Assembly: GCA_032718475.1 (NCBI GenBank)
Contig: JAUCBJ010008969.1
Location: 1-38,257 of the forward strand
Length of the DNA stretch: 38,257 nt
Reading direction: 5' to 3'
Source of the DNA: Nemertoderma westbladi
Taxonomy: Eukaryota > Xenacoelomorpha > Nemertodermatida > Nemertodermatidae
The notes beneath the pieces were generated by a model that had not been told where the DNA came from, made no database searches, and worked only from the letters and a program-made list of their open reading frames with translations. Of this stretch, positions 1 through 9,499 are shown in pieces (positions within the stretch are counted from its first letter, which is position 1; every line of letters begins with the position of its first letter). The translations under genes were made by a program, and so were the position numbers.

Positions 1-407
1 AAATTTACACTAGGTGGTTATCTAAAAAATAGTGGGTTTGCAAGTCTACAGTAGTTGCAAGCGTAGCGAGCAGTAATATAGCTGATTACAGTCAGCGCTA
101 AGGGTACCAGGGTTTAGGTAAATAATTTCCCCCCTTTTGCATTATTAAATATTCTCACATTCAACATTTGTCCGCCTGACGAACTGCTTTATTTCTCTGT
201 GAAGGGTGAACAATTGGAGTGTTAAGTCACCAACACTCGTATTAAGTAGCTTGGGAAGCCAAATCAGATTTATTGTTTTGGTTGTTTCTGTTTCGGCTTG
301 TGTTTAGGGCAATTAGCTTGGTATGTTATAGTTTGATTAACCTCATTGTTTCATTCGAAAATACGAACATATCAAAAGGAAGAATCCCCTTTGAGATTTC
401 TTTAACA
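1..407 (+). repeat. 5' LTR of BEL-A, 3' terminal part only
   Basis: Direct repeat of 9093-9499. The LTR ends at ACA on base 407; after it the two copies diverge completely (GTAAACGGC here, CTCCACC after the 3' copy). No TGG-initiated tRNA primer-binding site follows directly, so the primer is unknown. Confidence 0.9.
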
Positions 408-1300
408 GTAAACGGCTTTTATTTTTTTTTGTTCACTATTCATAGAGAATACAGTAATTCGTTAGGCTCTTAGGGTAAATTGTAAAATTAGTAAATTCAA
501 AATTAGTAGCTAGGTTTGTGAGAATTCAGTTTCGGCCAAAATTATTTATATAATAAAATTTAGGGTTTTAGTACCGGTATGTTGGATAACCGCTTAATTA
601 TTTTATACCATCTGGAGATACATGGCGAGATGGAACTTCTGATGCTGGGGTTTGTGTGGGTCTACGGGTTTGGTTCGCAATCAGCAACGAGTCTGAAGCC
701 TAGGACGCGGACGTGGAATCTCACAGCGAACAGGGTTAGTTGTTCTGTTGGTACCAGTGTGTTTGTGGAAGCAGTAAAAAATTACCGGTTGTTTGACTGC
801 GAAACTGAACTCAGTTTATTAGTTAGGTTAGTTAGGTTTAGCCGGCCATGTTGTTTTGGATCGCTCAGTTGGAGAGAGAGAGAGTGTCGCAACCTGAAGG
901 TGTAGCCACGCGCTAGTGGATACATATAATATTTAAAAATAAAATTACATTGATTTTGAGCTATATATAAAATTAGAAATATTTTGGGTGACAAATTTAT
1001 TTTTTTGAATTTTTGAATTAGATTCAAATTATTTTCGTGTCATACCGGTATTTAAATGCTGTATAATAGCTATAGAGCTACATTTTGTTTAAATATTATA
1101 GTGGTATTTACCATAATTATATACAATTAAATTCATAATATTTTTTATTTTGAATTAACAAATTTAATATTTGATATTTTGAGACCAAATAAACTATTTT
1201 GACAAATAATTTAATCGAAATTTCGATTAAATTAATATATATCTCGAAATTTTGCGAGATTTTAGCCGAAAGGCAAATAACTATATATATACTTTAAACA
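408..1300 (+). other. BEL-A 5' leader, no supported gene
   Basis: About 890 bp of AT-rich sequence between the 5' LTR and the Gag start. Short open frames exist (for example 579-905), but they resemble no known protein and have no supporting context. A (GA)n run sits near 870-882. A TATATATATAC stretch lies at about 1282-1293, just before the Gag ATG at 1301. Three ACCGGT palindromes occur at about 573, 784 and 1044. Confidence 0.5.
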
Positions 1301-2197
1301 ATGAGTGTCTCAGAGAAGGAGGCACTAGAGGACAGCTATGAGACAGCGGCTGGACCGCCGACTGACGATAGTGTCAATATAACTGTTGACGACAATGCTG
1401 ACTATGACGACGCAGCGAGTGATGCTGATTTAAGTGAACAGGAGGACGAGATAGTAACCAGTGAAGAAGACCAAGGTGAGGTAATATTATTAGGGTCCCC
1501 TACTACTACTGTAAGGAAGGATGGCACACCAGCCCAACCCAAGGTGAGTGATAAGAAGGGGAGTTTAGCTGGGCCGAGAGCTCAAAGCCCGGTTTCCAGA
1601 CCCGTGGGTATGGTCAGTGCCGTGGTCCCAGTGGCAGTGAGGAGCACCCGGAGTTCCCGTAATAATCCCTCAAGTCCACCGAGTGTGAGTCAAGTAAGCG
1701 AAAGAGAACTGGACATCGCGATAAAAAAGAAACTTCGCGTGCATGCCGGACATATAACCCAGACGATGGACAAGGTAAGGACGATGTTAGCCGACTCTGG
1801 TAACATCGGAAGGGAAGGGTTAGTAGAGATTAGAAAGGGATACAACTCAGCGTTATTCAAGCAGACGGAGGAGCTTGCAGTCCTAGCGAAGAGAGCAGTG
1901 GAGTCCCAGTCGAGCGAAGTGGCGACGAGGGTTTACGACAGGGCTTTGGCAGCCTTGTTAGAGCACCGCGCGTTATCGGAGCGATTCCAACGAGTTAGGA
2001 CAGATAACTGGTTGCTATGGGCATCACAAGCGCAGGCGACTCAGGTAAGTGACGCAGAGTCGAGGAACTTAGTGGAGCAGGAAGAGATCCAAGAGGGAAG
2101 TTACCAGCTGGCTGATGCAGAGTGGAGTGGTGGTACCGGGCCAGATGCTACCGACGACGGAGAACATCCAACAGAGGACGTTAACTCCACCCGATGA
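1301..2197 (+). CDS. gag: BEL-A Gag, N-terminal part (ORF1)
   Basis: A frame of 298 codons. Residues 1-60 are strongly acidic, 60-130 are Ser/Pro-rich and probably disordered, and about 134-248 are predicted helical with a basic start (IKKKLRVHAGHI). That resembles the N-terminal helical segment which precedes the DUF1759-type region in BEL/Pao Gag proteins. The frame runs past a consensus splice donor (CAG|GTAAGT, junction 2044/2045) and ends inside the next ORF, which lies one frame over (+1). The tail after residue 248 looks like read-through into an intron or a frameshift zone. In a working element the product would be part of the structural particle protein. The start is the first ATG after the leader. 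Family assignment is moderate; the split from ORF2 is seen directly. Confidence 0.65.
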   Translation: MSVSEKEALEDSYETAAGPPTDDSVNITVDDNADYDDAASDADLSEQEDEIVTSEEDQGEVILLGSPTTTVRKDGTPAQPKVSDKKGSLAGPRAQSPVSRPVGMVSAVVPVAVRSTRSSRNNPSSPPSVSQVSERELDIAIKKKLRVHAGHITQTMDKVRTMLADSGNIGREGLVEIRKGYNSALFKQTEELAVLAKRAVESQSSEVATRVYDRALAALLEHRALSERFQRVRTDNWLLWASQAQATQVSDAESRNLVEQEEIQEGSYQLADAEWSGGTGPDATDDGEHPTEDVNSTR

Positions 2198-2225
2198 CGC
2201 ATCTAGAGACAGCGGCGATTCTCAG
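2045..2225 (+). other. Candidate 181-nt intron joining the two Gag frames
   Basis: The donor is CAG|GTAAGTGA at 2042-2052 and the acceptor is GATTCTCAG|GTTAG ending at 2225. Removing 181 nt (remainder 1 modulo 3) places codon 248 of ORF1 directly in frame with codon 38 of ORF2, phase 0. Both boundaries read Gln|Val-Ser in their own frames. The flanks form a near direct repeat (CTCAGGTAAGTGACGC and CTCAGGTTAGTCACGC). A branch-point-like GTTAAC lies near 2179. The pyrimidine tract is weak, so a programmed +1 frameshift or a chance duplication remains possible. Confidence 0.4.
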
Positions 2226-5200
2226 GTTAGTCACGCGCGAGGGAAGGTTATATGCGCTAGATCCCTTGTTTCTCACAACTCGGCGGAGGAGAGAAGACGC
2301 CGACTAGACGAACAACAGGCAGAGGTCTTGCGTGCATCGGAAGCACGGAAGGAAGCCGAGCGAGAGTGGGAGCGCACCCAGAAGTTAGATGCGAAGCTGC
2401 GAGAGTTGGAAGACATAAGTAAGCGTGAGCAAGCTGAGCGCAAACAGGAAGAACGCGAACTCCAACTCGAGCGCGAACGTGAAGAGAAGGAACTCCAGCT
2501 CGAACGCGAATGGGAAGCCAAGGAACGCGAACAAAGGAGACGCGAACTTCAACGCGAGCGCAAGGAGCGCGAACTCGAGCGCGAGAGGGAACGACGCGCA
2601 TTGTACGAAGAGAAAGCGCGACTGGAAGAAGAGAGCGCATCGAGACTCGCAAGGGAAGAAGAACAACGCAAACTGGCGCAAATTGAAAGTGCGAGACTAA
2701 ACTTAGAAAGCGAAGAACGAACAAGGAAGGCGAATGAAATTGCCGAAAGGGGGATGCGAATGATTGAAGAATGTGGGGCGAGTGTAGGTACCGAGTTGCG
2801 AGACCTGTTCTCACAGCAGAAGGCCGAACAGGAGGCGAGAACTCCGGTTATACGTGAGTCAACGGCGACCAGAATTCCTATACCCGGTCCAACTATTACA
2901 AGTACTCGGATCGCTAAACCGTTTTCTACATATCGCACGCCAGTTGGTATTAGTGCTTCACCCATCGCGCAGGATCCGCGCCATCAGGACGGCGCACTGC
3001 GGCATAGTTATTATCGGGAGAAGGAGGAGTTTAGAGAAGAAACTCCGAGAGGCCGAGTATTTGGCGAACCGAACCCGCGGGTTTGGAATACACGGACGGA
3101 TCGCCGACCCAGTTCAACGGAGAACTTCCGGGTTAAACCGGAAGAGGGATCATATGAGAGACAGCGGATTACTCAGATAGAGCCGACGATTCAGCAGAAC
3201 CCTAGCCAGGAATTTATTACGAGGGAGGAGTTAAGTGCCAGTTTAGCGCAAGCTATATCGCCGCACATCCAACCTATAACGGGCATGCTTAGTAACCTAC
3301 AGTTAAAGGAAGTGGCCCAGGTAAGAAGTAATTCTAATCCTAGCAGGCCTGAACTAGATATAGTCCAACCTAGTCAACGAGTACGCATATCGGAGGCAAC
3401 TATACCACAGAGACCTCAGGTAAGAACGCCCGTCCCTACGATCCACAATCCCGATTTCGAACATTCGGCAGAAAGATTTATACAAGAAGCTTGGGTCAGG
3501 GCCTCGGCGCATAAACCGACGCGAGCACCGAGAACCGACACAGACTCGAGCGATGAAGAGCAAGAATTGAGACGTCAGAAGTCCCAAAACCGGAAGGAAA
3601 GAAGGACCGACACAGAGCAGGTAAGGATGAATCCCCGGGAAGGGCCCAGACTCGACAACCCTGCAGAGTTGACCAACTTATTAATCCGGAATGACGCCAC
3701 CCTTCGGGATATTGGTAAGTTTGCTGCTAGGCAGGGATTGCCAGCGCAACAACCTCAGAGGTTTATGGGCAACCATAAACACTGGAGGACATTTAAGACT
3801 TATGTCAATGAGCAGTTAACTAACAGTACCTTTACCCCCAATGAAAAATTCAATTACTTATTGCAAATGCTCCATCGAGAGCCAAGGACCATTGCCGACA
3901 ATTTCGTCGGGAATGAAAATGCATTTGAACTAACAATGAAGACCCTTAGCGACGTCTATGGGAATAAAACCAAAATGGCACAATCAATAGTAGAGGATTT
4001 GGGCAAGGGTGGAAAAATTACAACACCGTTGGAACTGTTAAACTTGGCCAACGCCATTACAAATGCCCTAGATATTTTAAAAACAGTGAATCTACCACAC
4101 TATGGTGATCACGCTGAGGTTTTAAAGAGTATAATAAGACGCCTGAACTTTCGTTATCGGCAAAAATGGCGGAAATTAGAGAACAAATTGAAGGGTCAAG
4201 ATAAAGTGTTAACACTCAGACATATTCACGATATGATAGCAACCGACGCTATCGCAGAGATGAAGTCAAACTTCTCAGAGGAGAATATGAGAGAAACAAA
4301 ACCTGCTTTGGGAAGGTCTATGGTAAGTGTCAATGAAGACAGACAGTCTGTGACATTTAACACAGTAGACAAATATAACCAGAGTAACCATTCCCCCGCC
4401 TTGAGATCAGACTCGCGAGTCTGGTCAGGTGAGAGGTCAGAGAGACCTAGTATAAAGCAACAGGATTTGCCAGTTGGATTTGTGGGATGCCAGTTCTGCT
4501 TCTTAAAGGAAGTAAGGTCAGATGACCACAAGTTGGAAAATTGTAGGCGCTTCAAAGAACTGAGCTCAGAACAGAGACGGATTCAAGTGCGGACGTTAGA
4601 TACCTGTTGGGCATGTCTTGCTCCAGGTCATGTAAGACGCCAGTGCCCGAACAGTGGAAACGGATGTGTAGAGTGTGGCAGATTACATCATAAACTGCTA
4701 CACGCCGATTTCCATACTCCTACAAATCGTTATCTACAGGAAAACTCGGATAAAGTGAGAGGTAAGATAATAGCTACATCTCTATACTCACGCGAGTCCA
4801 TAGGTCCTCCAGACATAGATGTCTCAAGAAGAGATTGTAAAGACCATGATGAAAACGCTAGTGACTCGGAGGAGGAGTTATGTTCTGATAACGACCAGTT
4901 AGAACACAGTTATTACACTGAAACAGATAGTGATTATACCCCTGAGGATGATATCGAAGAGCGCCATTTCGGTGCTAAAAGTGGGTTTAACAGACACAGA
5001 ACGTTCCTAAGTGACTTCATTACATATACCTACATAACAGAGGGTCAGAACTTAGATAAGTCTCAAGTAGGTGTTGTGGTGCGGCCTAGAGACTCATTGG
5101 AGCGGCCTAGAGACCCATTGGATCGGCCTAGAGACTCATTGGAGCGGCCTAGAGACTCAGTGGAGCGGCCTAGAGACTCATTGGAGCGGCCTAGAGACTC

Positions 5201-5645
5201 ATTGGAGCGGCCAAGAGACTCAGTGGATCGGCCTAGAGACTCAGTGGATCAGCCTAGAGACTCAGTGGATAGGCCTAGAGGATCATTGGAGCGGCCTAAG
5301 GACTCATTGGAGCGGCCTAGAGACTCAGTGGAGCGGCCTAGAGACTCAGTGGAGCGGCCTAGAGACCCATTGGAACGGCCTATAGACTTCTTGGATCAAG
5401 AGACATACATGACCACAAGATCTGGAAGGGTTAGCTATGACATAAAGCCACCCCTACAGATTGCGCAAGGAGCTCCAGGGTCCCAGTTAGTAAGTAACCG
5501 ACAAGAAACGACCACACCAATGGAGCCTTCGGTTTACAAATCTGCGGATTTGGATTCGAAGATTCCGTCAGTGGGATTGCAATTGTCACCAACACGCATT
5601 GAGACAGGAGACTATAACTTGTCTTCTGCCTCAAAACAAAATTAA
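2115..5645 (+). CDS. gag: BEL-A Gag, main part (ORF2) with coiled coil, DUF1759-like region and zinc knuckles
   Basis: A frame of 1176 codons. Residues 57-240 are a Glu/Arg-rich coiled coil. Residues 245-500 are low-complexity linkers. Residues about 548-715 match the helical DUF1759-like core of BEL/Pao Gag. Residues 792-863 carry the diagnostic Cys/His array: CX2C...H...C (792-810), a CX2CX4HX4C knuckle (831-844), then CX2C followed by HHKLLH (851-863). Residues 990-1094 are fifteen 7-residue repeats (type RPRDSLE). The tail holds TTRSGRVSYDIKPP. The protein should form particles and bind RNA. The length is far above a normal BEL Gag, and no protease or RT follows before the stop. The first ATG is 2115, but the frame is open from 2073 and the true junction may be at 2226. 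Gag identity is confident; the exact N-terminus is not. Confidence 0.8.
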   Translation: MQSGVVVPGQMLPTTENIQQRTLTPPDDASRDSGDSQVSHARGKVICARSLVSHNSAEERRRRLDEQQAEVLRASEARKEAEREWERTQKLDAKLRELEDISKREQAERKQEERELQLEREREEKELQLEREWEAKEREQRRRELQRERKERELERERERRALYEEKARLEEESASRLAREEEQRKLAQIESARLNLESEERTRKANEIAERGMRMIEECGASVGTELRDLFSQQKAEQEARTPVIRESTATRIPIPGPTITSTRIAKPFSTYRTPVGISASPIAQDPRHQDGALRHSYYREKEEFREETPRGRVFGEPNPRVWNTRTDRRPSSTENFRVKPEEGSYERQRITQIEPTIQQNPSQEFITREELSASLAQAISPHIQPITGMLSNLQLKEVAQVRSNSNPSRPELDIVQPSQRVRISEATIPQRPQVRTPVPTIHNPDFEHSAERFIQEAWVRASAHKPTRAPRTDTDSSDEEQELRRQKSQNRKERRTDTEQVRMNPREGPRLDNPAELTNLLIRNDATLRDIGKFAARQGLPAQQPQRFMGNHKHWRTFKTYVNEQLTNSTFTPNEKFNYLLQMLHREPRTIADNFVGNENAFELTMKTLSDVYGNKTKMAQSIVEDLGKGGKITTPLELLNLANAITNALDILKTVNLPHYGDHAEVLKSIIRRLNFRYRQKWRKLENKLKGQDKVLTLRHIHDMIATDAIAEMKSNFSEENMRETKPALGRSMVSVNEDRQSVTFNTVDKYNQSNHSPALRSDSRVWSGERSERPSIKQQDLPVGFVGCQFCFLKEVRSDDHKLENCRRFKELSSEQRRIQVRTLDTCWACLAPGHVRRQCPNSGNGCVECGRLHHKLLHADFHTPTNRYLQENSDKVRGKIIATSLYSRESIGPPDIDVSRRDCKDHDENASDSEEELCSDNDQLEHSYYTETDSDYTPEDDIEERHFGAKSGFNRHRTFLSDFITYTYITEGQNLDKSQVGVVVRPRDSLERPRDPLDRPRDSLERPRDSVERPRDSLERPRDSLERPRDSVDRPRDSVDQPRDSVDRPRGSLERPKDSLERPRDSVERPRDSVERPRDPLERPIDFLDQETYMTTRSGRVSYDIKPPLQIAQGAPGSQLVSNRQETTTPMEPSVYKSADLDSKIPSVGLQLSPTRIETGDYNLSSASKQN
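5082..5396 (+). repeat. 21-bp tandem repeat inside Gag, 15 units
   Basis: Fifteen in-register 21-bp units encode the heptad types RPRDSLE, RPRDSVE, RPRDSVD and RPRDPLE. Only substitutions separate the units; there are no indels, so the reading frame is kept. The heptad alternates basic and acidic residues. It sits between an acidic stretch and the Gag C-terminus. Confidence 0.95.
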
Positions 5646-7456
5646 TGCCAGAAACGCAGATTCACTTCATATGCATTCCTCATATGCAAATACTTGGAAA
5701 TGCATAGGAGCGGGTTTGTGGAGAATTGCGTTTGAAAATATGTTGGTGGGTATCAAATAAATTTTTTTTTGCATTTGAAAATTTGAAAGTTAAAAAATTA
5801 TAATTACAGTTGAACCCAAGACAAATTCAAACGTAGAATAAACATGTGAACATGTTTATAAGAGTATAGTATAGTAATTTTGAAAGTCGTGAGAAGTTGG
5901 AAGACATAGTATCTAAACACCATGGTTACGGCTATTATATTTAGGAGTGTAAATTGAGTTCAGTAGATTCCACAGATTGGTGCCAACAGTACAACAACCA
6001 AATGTGCTAAAGGTTAGTAGCACCAGCGACGTACACAGACCCCACTCAGTAGTTTGTAGTGGAGAGAGGTGTTCGATAATCAAACCCGTGGGTTTGGTAT
6101 AGTCGAGCGCCCCAAATAATGTCTGTTCTAACTACTGTATTCTAGTACAAGTATTTGGGGAGTAATTTGGGCATCAAAAAAGTGAGTCGGTCACGGCTAG
6201 TTTATCTCCAAAGTTTTTGCGCTATGCATGGGAATAGATATAGATGTTAGCTTAGGAATGAGACGGGATCTAGAGAGCCGAACCTGAACTGCTGGAAGGC
6301 GGGCCAGGTAGCTCGGGATGTCGAGCCAAGACTGGTATGGGCTTTATACCTCATTTATTGTCTAATTGGGTTTTAAGTTGAAGACGCAGAAGAAGTATGA
6401 GGAGGCGTACGGTGAATATAACACGCCGCCGGGAGCTGAGTTCAAATCCCATTTCAAGTGACAAGCGTTGGTATATTGGAACATTTGCGCACCACCTCGT
6501 GCTTCGTTGCAGTATTATCTATTGTTGGAATCAAACACGGTATCTTGCTTGATAACAGACATAGTCGCGAGAATTTTGAAGCACCATCCGTTGGTGTTTG
6601 GAGGAGCCCAGAAGAACGAAAGCGATCCGATGAGTAACCCAATGATAACCGTCGATTTAGCGGAAAGAAACCCCCAACGTCTGTTACATCGATGACTACG
6701 ATTCCGGATCCTTATATAGTGAGATTGGAACTCATACTACTCCTGCCTTAGTCGAGATGTCGATGTGAGTGCCGATGAGGTAAAGATACGACGCGAAAAG
6801 ACAATGCAAGCTGTTCCGACATCCAGTAGACTCGCGCCATCCATCCGTCTACTAACTATACCCACGATCCGCGATTTATACGATATTTTACTCCAAATTA
6901 TTTCGGGAAGTTTCGACGCACGTATTATTAAGCCCGAATATGTCCAATCCTTTATATATCATCGTCGCTCTGATATATACGTCTAGATTTATTGCCCCCC
7001 ATCACAAGTGGATTTTAATATATGTTATACTTATTTTTCATTTGATTTAGTTTAGACAGAATTTTTTTTATATAAAAAAGAAGGCCGAAAAATATTGAAA
7101 GGAAATACTTTCACTTTGTAGTCCGTTGGAAATAGTAAATACTTTATACTATATTTGATTTTGTGTATATGACTTCATTTGCTCTAAAGTTTATTGAAAG
7201 AGGCAAAGGAAGTGATTGGGGAGACAAACCCGCGGGTTTGGCTTACTCCTTTCACTTACCTGAGCAATCATCAAACCAAGATGATTTGCGTTTTTTATAA
7301 GAAATTAAGTAAAGTCCGAAAATGAAAGAAATTATTACGTATTTTATATTTAATTTGATTGTCAGCCTTAAAACGCAATAATATTTAGTTAAACATTTAG
7401 CCTCAAATACGTTTTATATTTTAGTTCTTTTGTTATTATTGTTCTCTATAATTTGA
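5646..7456 (+). other. BEL-A distal region where pol would be expected; no intact gene
   Basis: About 1.8 kb between the Gag stop and the polypurine tract. No RT, RNase H or integrase motifs are visible in any frame. The part from about 6240 to 6990 is richer in CpG than its surroundings and reads as short open segments broken by stops and frame changes, as expected of a decayed gene. Two CAAACCCGYGGGTTTG palindromes (6081-6096 and 7225-7240) bracket that part. Confidence 0.55.
6468..6986 (+). pseudogene. Possible broken accessory ORF of BEL-A
   Basis: Two open segments, 6468-6695 and 6765-6986, lie in different frames (the second is codon-rich in CG dinucleotides) and end at a TAG just before AT-rich non-coding DNA. 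By eye, HPLVFGGAQK in the first resembles HPYLFASVEQK in the 238-codon ORF of BEL-B, and the segment ending PEYVQSFIYHRRSDIYV resembles PELQEVYRRPYEY there. Order and position before the 3' LTR are the same. The similarity is weak and may be chance. No function can be given. Confidence 0.25.
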
Positions 7457-7475
7457 GATGGGAAATGGGGGACAT
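7457..7475 (+). promoter_or_regulatory. Polypurine tract of BEL-A
   Basis: GATGGGAAATGGGGGAC, then AT, immediately before the LTR start TGTCC at 7476. A purine-rich tract next to the 3' LTR is the usual plus-strand primer site of LTR elements. It is the main reason for placing the LTR start here, because the matching 5' LTR start is outside the window. Confidence 0.7.
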
Positions 7476-9499
7476 TGTCCTAGCCATGTTCCATTTCAAT
7501 AAGTAAATTGTTAATTTGTAAATATTTCGAAGGAAGTATATTTTGTAATCTAATTTGTATTTGTATGTAATAATTTATGCAGTAAAGGTAGCAATATTTT
7601 GTATGTATTAGAATTATAATAGAACCAGGTTTATTGATTTATTTGAAAGTAAATTTTATTTGTTATTCCACACCGCCATATTTCTTCTACAATTGGAGAG
7701 AAACATTACATGTTTCTCTTGGAGCGGTGTTGCGATATATGGCGCTGTGTACAGAACAACCCGTTATACAGTATAAAATAAGTTAGATAAGTGCGTATTG
7801 ATGTGCAACCGTAATAATTCGATAGGGTAAATAAAAAATATACAAGTTCATTTTATATTCAGTCGATTTTATACAGTATGTAGCCCTATTTATGTCGTTT
7901 TATAATAAAACCCTGATATATTCATTTGCGGTGGCAAAATTCTTTAAAACAAAATATGAATTTTGCCGTTTTTCAATATCTATCGAATCTAATACATTTG
8001 TGCTAATTTTATTTACATATCCTTATAAATCGATGTTTGTGCTAAAATAACGCCTAAATTGTGCTTTTAATAATCGCCAAATTAAGTTGAGGCGATTACG
8101 TGCTTTAATGATTCTAAATTGAGTTCTGCCCACTGGTTGGTCGAAAATCCAGCTGAGACAACCCTGGATGTCGCCTGAATATGTGAGCAAATTTAGACTT
8201 TCCGTCATTCCTACAGTTTAGCAGTCTGGCAGTAGCCATCTTTATTCTTCGTTTTTTGCACTTCCGTTGGTTGTAAATGTTGCTGCTTTCTTCATACATT
8301 TGTGACTTTTGAATATGATTACTGCTTAGTCTGACTGTTGATTTTATATTTCTGATTGCAAATATAATTGGCGCAATGTAGTGAACCAAAATCAACGTTT
8401 GTTTCCTTCGACTGTCTGACTGTCTGATTGGGTTTTACTATGTTTGCGCCGTTACGGTAACTGCTCTCTTTAACATGTTGGGCTAGGGGTAGGCGCCGCG
8501 GGCAGCGGGCTCACTGTTTGGAAGCGACGGGAGAAGTTGGAGGATCCAATGCACGGCACTACCGGCGGGGCTGGTGGCTGCGGTTGGCTGAATTAAGTTT
8601 AGGACCGAGGGCCGGTCGCCATTAAGGCTGTAAGGGGCAAGGCGACCTAGATCTTGTCTCTCAGATTTGCTATTAGGCTAGCTAGGTTTAGGTAGAAAGA
8701 TCACATTGATCTGGGGTGACCTTAGCCGTTTACGCTAATGCTACGTTTATGCTAATGCTATGCTAATGCTAACGCTAATGCTAATGCTATTTATGTGTAA
8801 TGTTTTAGATAGGTGCTAGATATTTGATTGTTTCTGTTTTCTATTTATGCTTGTTAAATTACTGTTAGCTCCAATAATACGGTATTTAGGCTGTCTTTAG
8901 TGTAGCCCAGTAACGTAACTAATTAGCGTTACAAATTCTGGAATACCTAATAATTAGTTCGCAACCCCGTACATTTGAGTAAATGTAGTTTATGTATGAT
9001 AGTATTTAGAATAAAATAAGGACTTCGTACGCTGCATAGCGGAGAATAGTTTTAGTTATTTACACTTTGGAAATACAGAAATATCTTTGGACAAATTTAC
9101 ACTAGGTGGTTATCTAAAAAATAGTGGGTTTGCAAGTCTACAGTAGTTGCAAGCGTAGCGAGCAGTAATATAGCTGATTACAGTCAGCGCTAAGGGTACC
9201 AGGGTTTAGGTAAATAATTTCCCCCCTTTTGCATTATTAAATATTCTCACATTCAACATTTGTCCGCCTGACGAACTGCTTTATTTCTCTGTGAAGGGTG
9301 AACATTTGGAGTGTTAAGTCACCAACACTCGTATTAAGTAGCTTGGGAAGCCAAATCAGATTTATTGTTTTGGTTGTTTCTGTTTCGGCTTGTGTTTAGG
9401 GCAATTAGCTTGGTATGTTATAGTTTGATTAACCTCATTGTTTCATTCGAAAATACGAACATATCAAAAGGAAGAATCCCCTTTGAGATTTCTTTAACA
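7476..9499 (+). repeat. 3' LTR of BEL-A (about 2024 bp)
   Basis: Begins TGTCCTAGCC and ends TTTCTTTAACA, giving TG...CA ends. The last 407 bp equal the window's first 407 bp with one mismatch. It contains AATAAA-type signals (for example near 9010) and a degenerate hexamer array at 8733-8790. Small ORFs on the minus strand around 8023-8395 have no recognisable product. The U3/R/U5 borders cannot be set. Confidence 0.8.
8733..8790 (+). repeat. Degenerate GCTAAT hexamer array in the BEL-A LTR
   Basis: Roughly nine copies of GCTAAT/GCTAAC with interruptions. It lies inside the 3' LTR, so it should also exist in the unseen part of the 5' LTR. Confidence 0.8.

Larger units (their letters stand above)
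1..9499 (+). mobile_element. BEL-A: gag-only BEL/Pao-type LTR retrotransposon, 5' end outside window
   Basis: Bases 1-407 recur at 9093-9499 with one visible mismatch (A/T near base 212), which marks the ends of two LTRs. The 3' LTR appears to start at 7476 (TGTCC, right after a purine tract) and ends at 9499 (TTTAACA), so it is about 2024 bp with TG...CA termini. The first 1617 bp or so of the 5' LTR therefore lie upstream of the window. The internal region 408-7475 encodes a Gag with the BEL/Pao-style Cys/His array, but no protease DSG motif, RT, RNase H or integrase was found. Near-identity of the LTR pieces argues for a recent insertion. The element is non-autonomous by content. BEL/Pao assignment rests on the Gag zinc region and helical domain. 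Confidence 0.85.

Noticed and set aside
579-905. 108-codon frame in the BEL-A leader
   Set aside because: No recognisable family; composition is like the surrounding non-coding sequence.
2257-2965. Long minus-strand frames opposite the BEL-A coiled coil
   Set aside because: They are shadows of the Glu/Arg-rich coding repeat, with no domain of their own.
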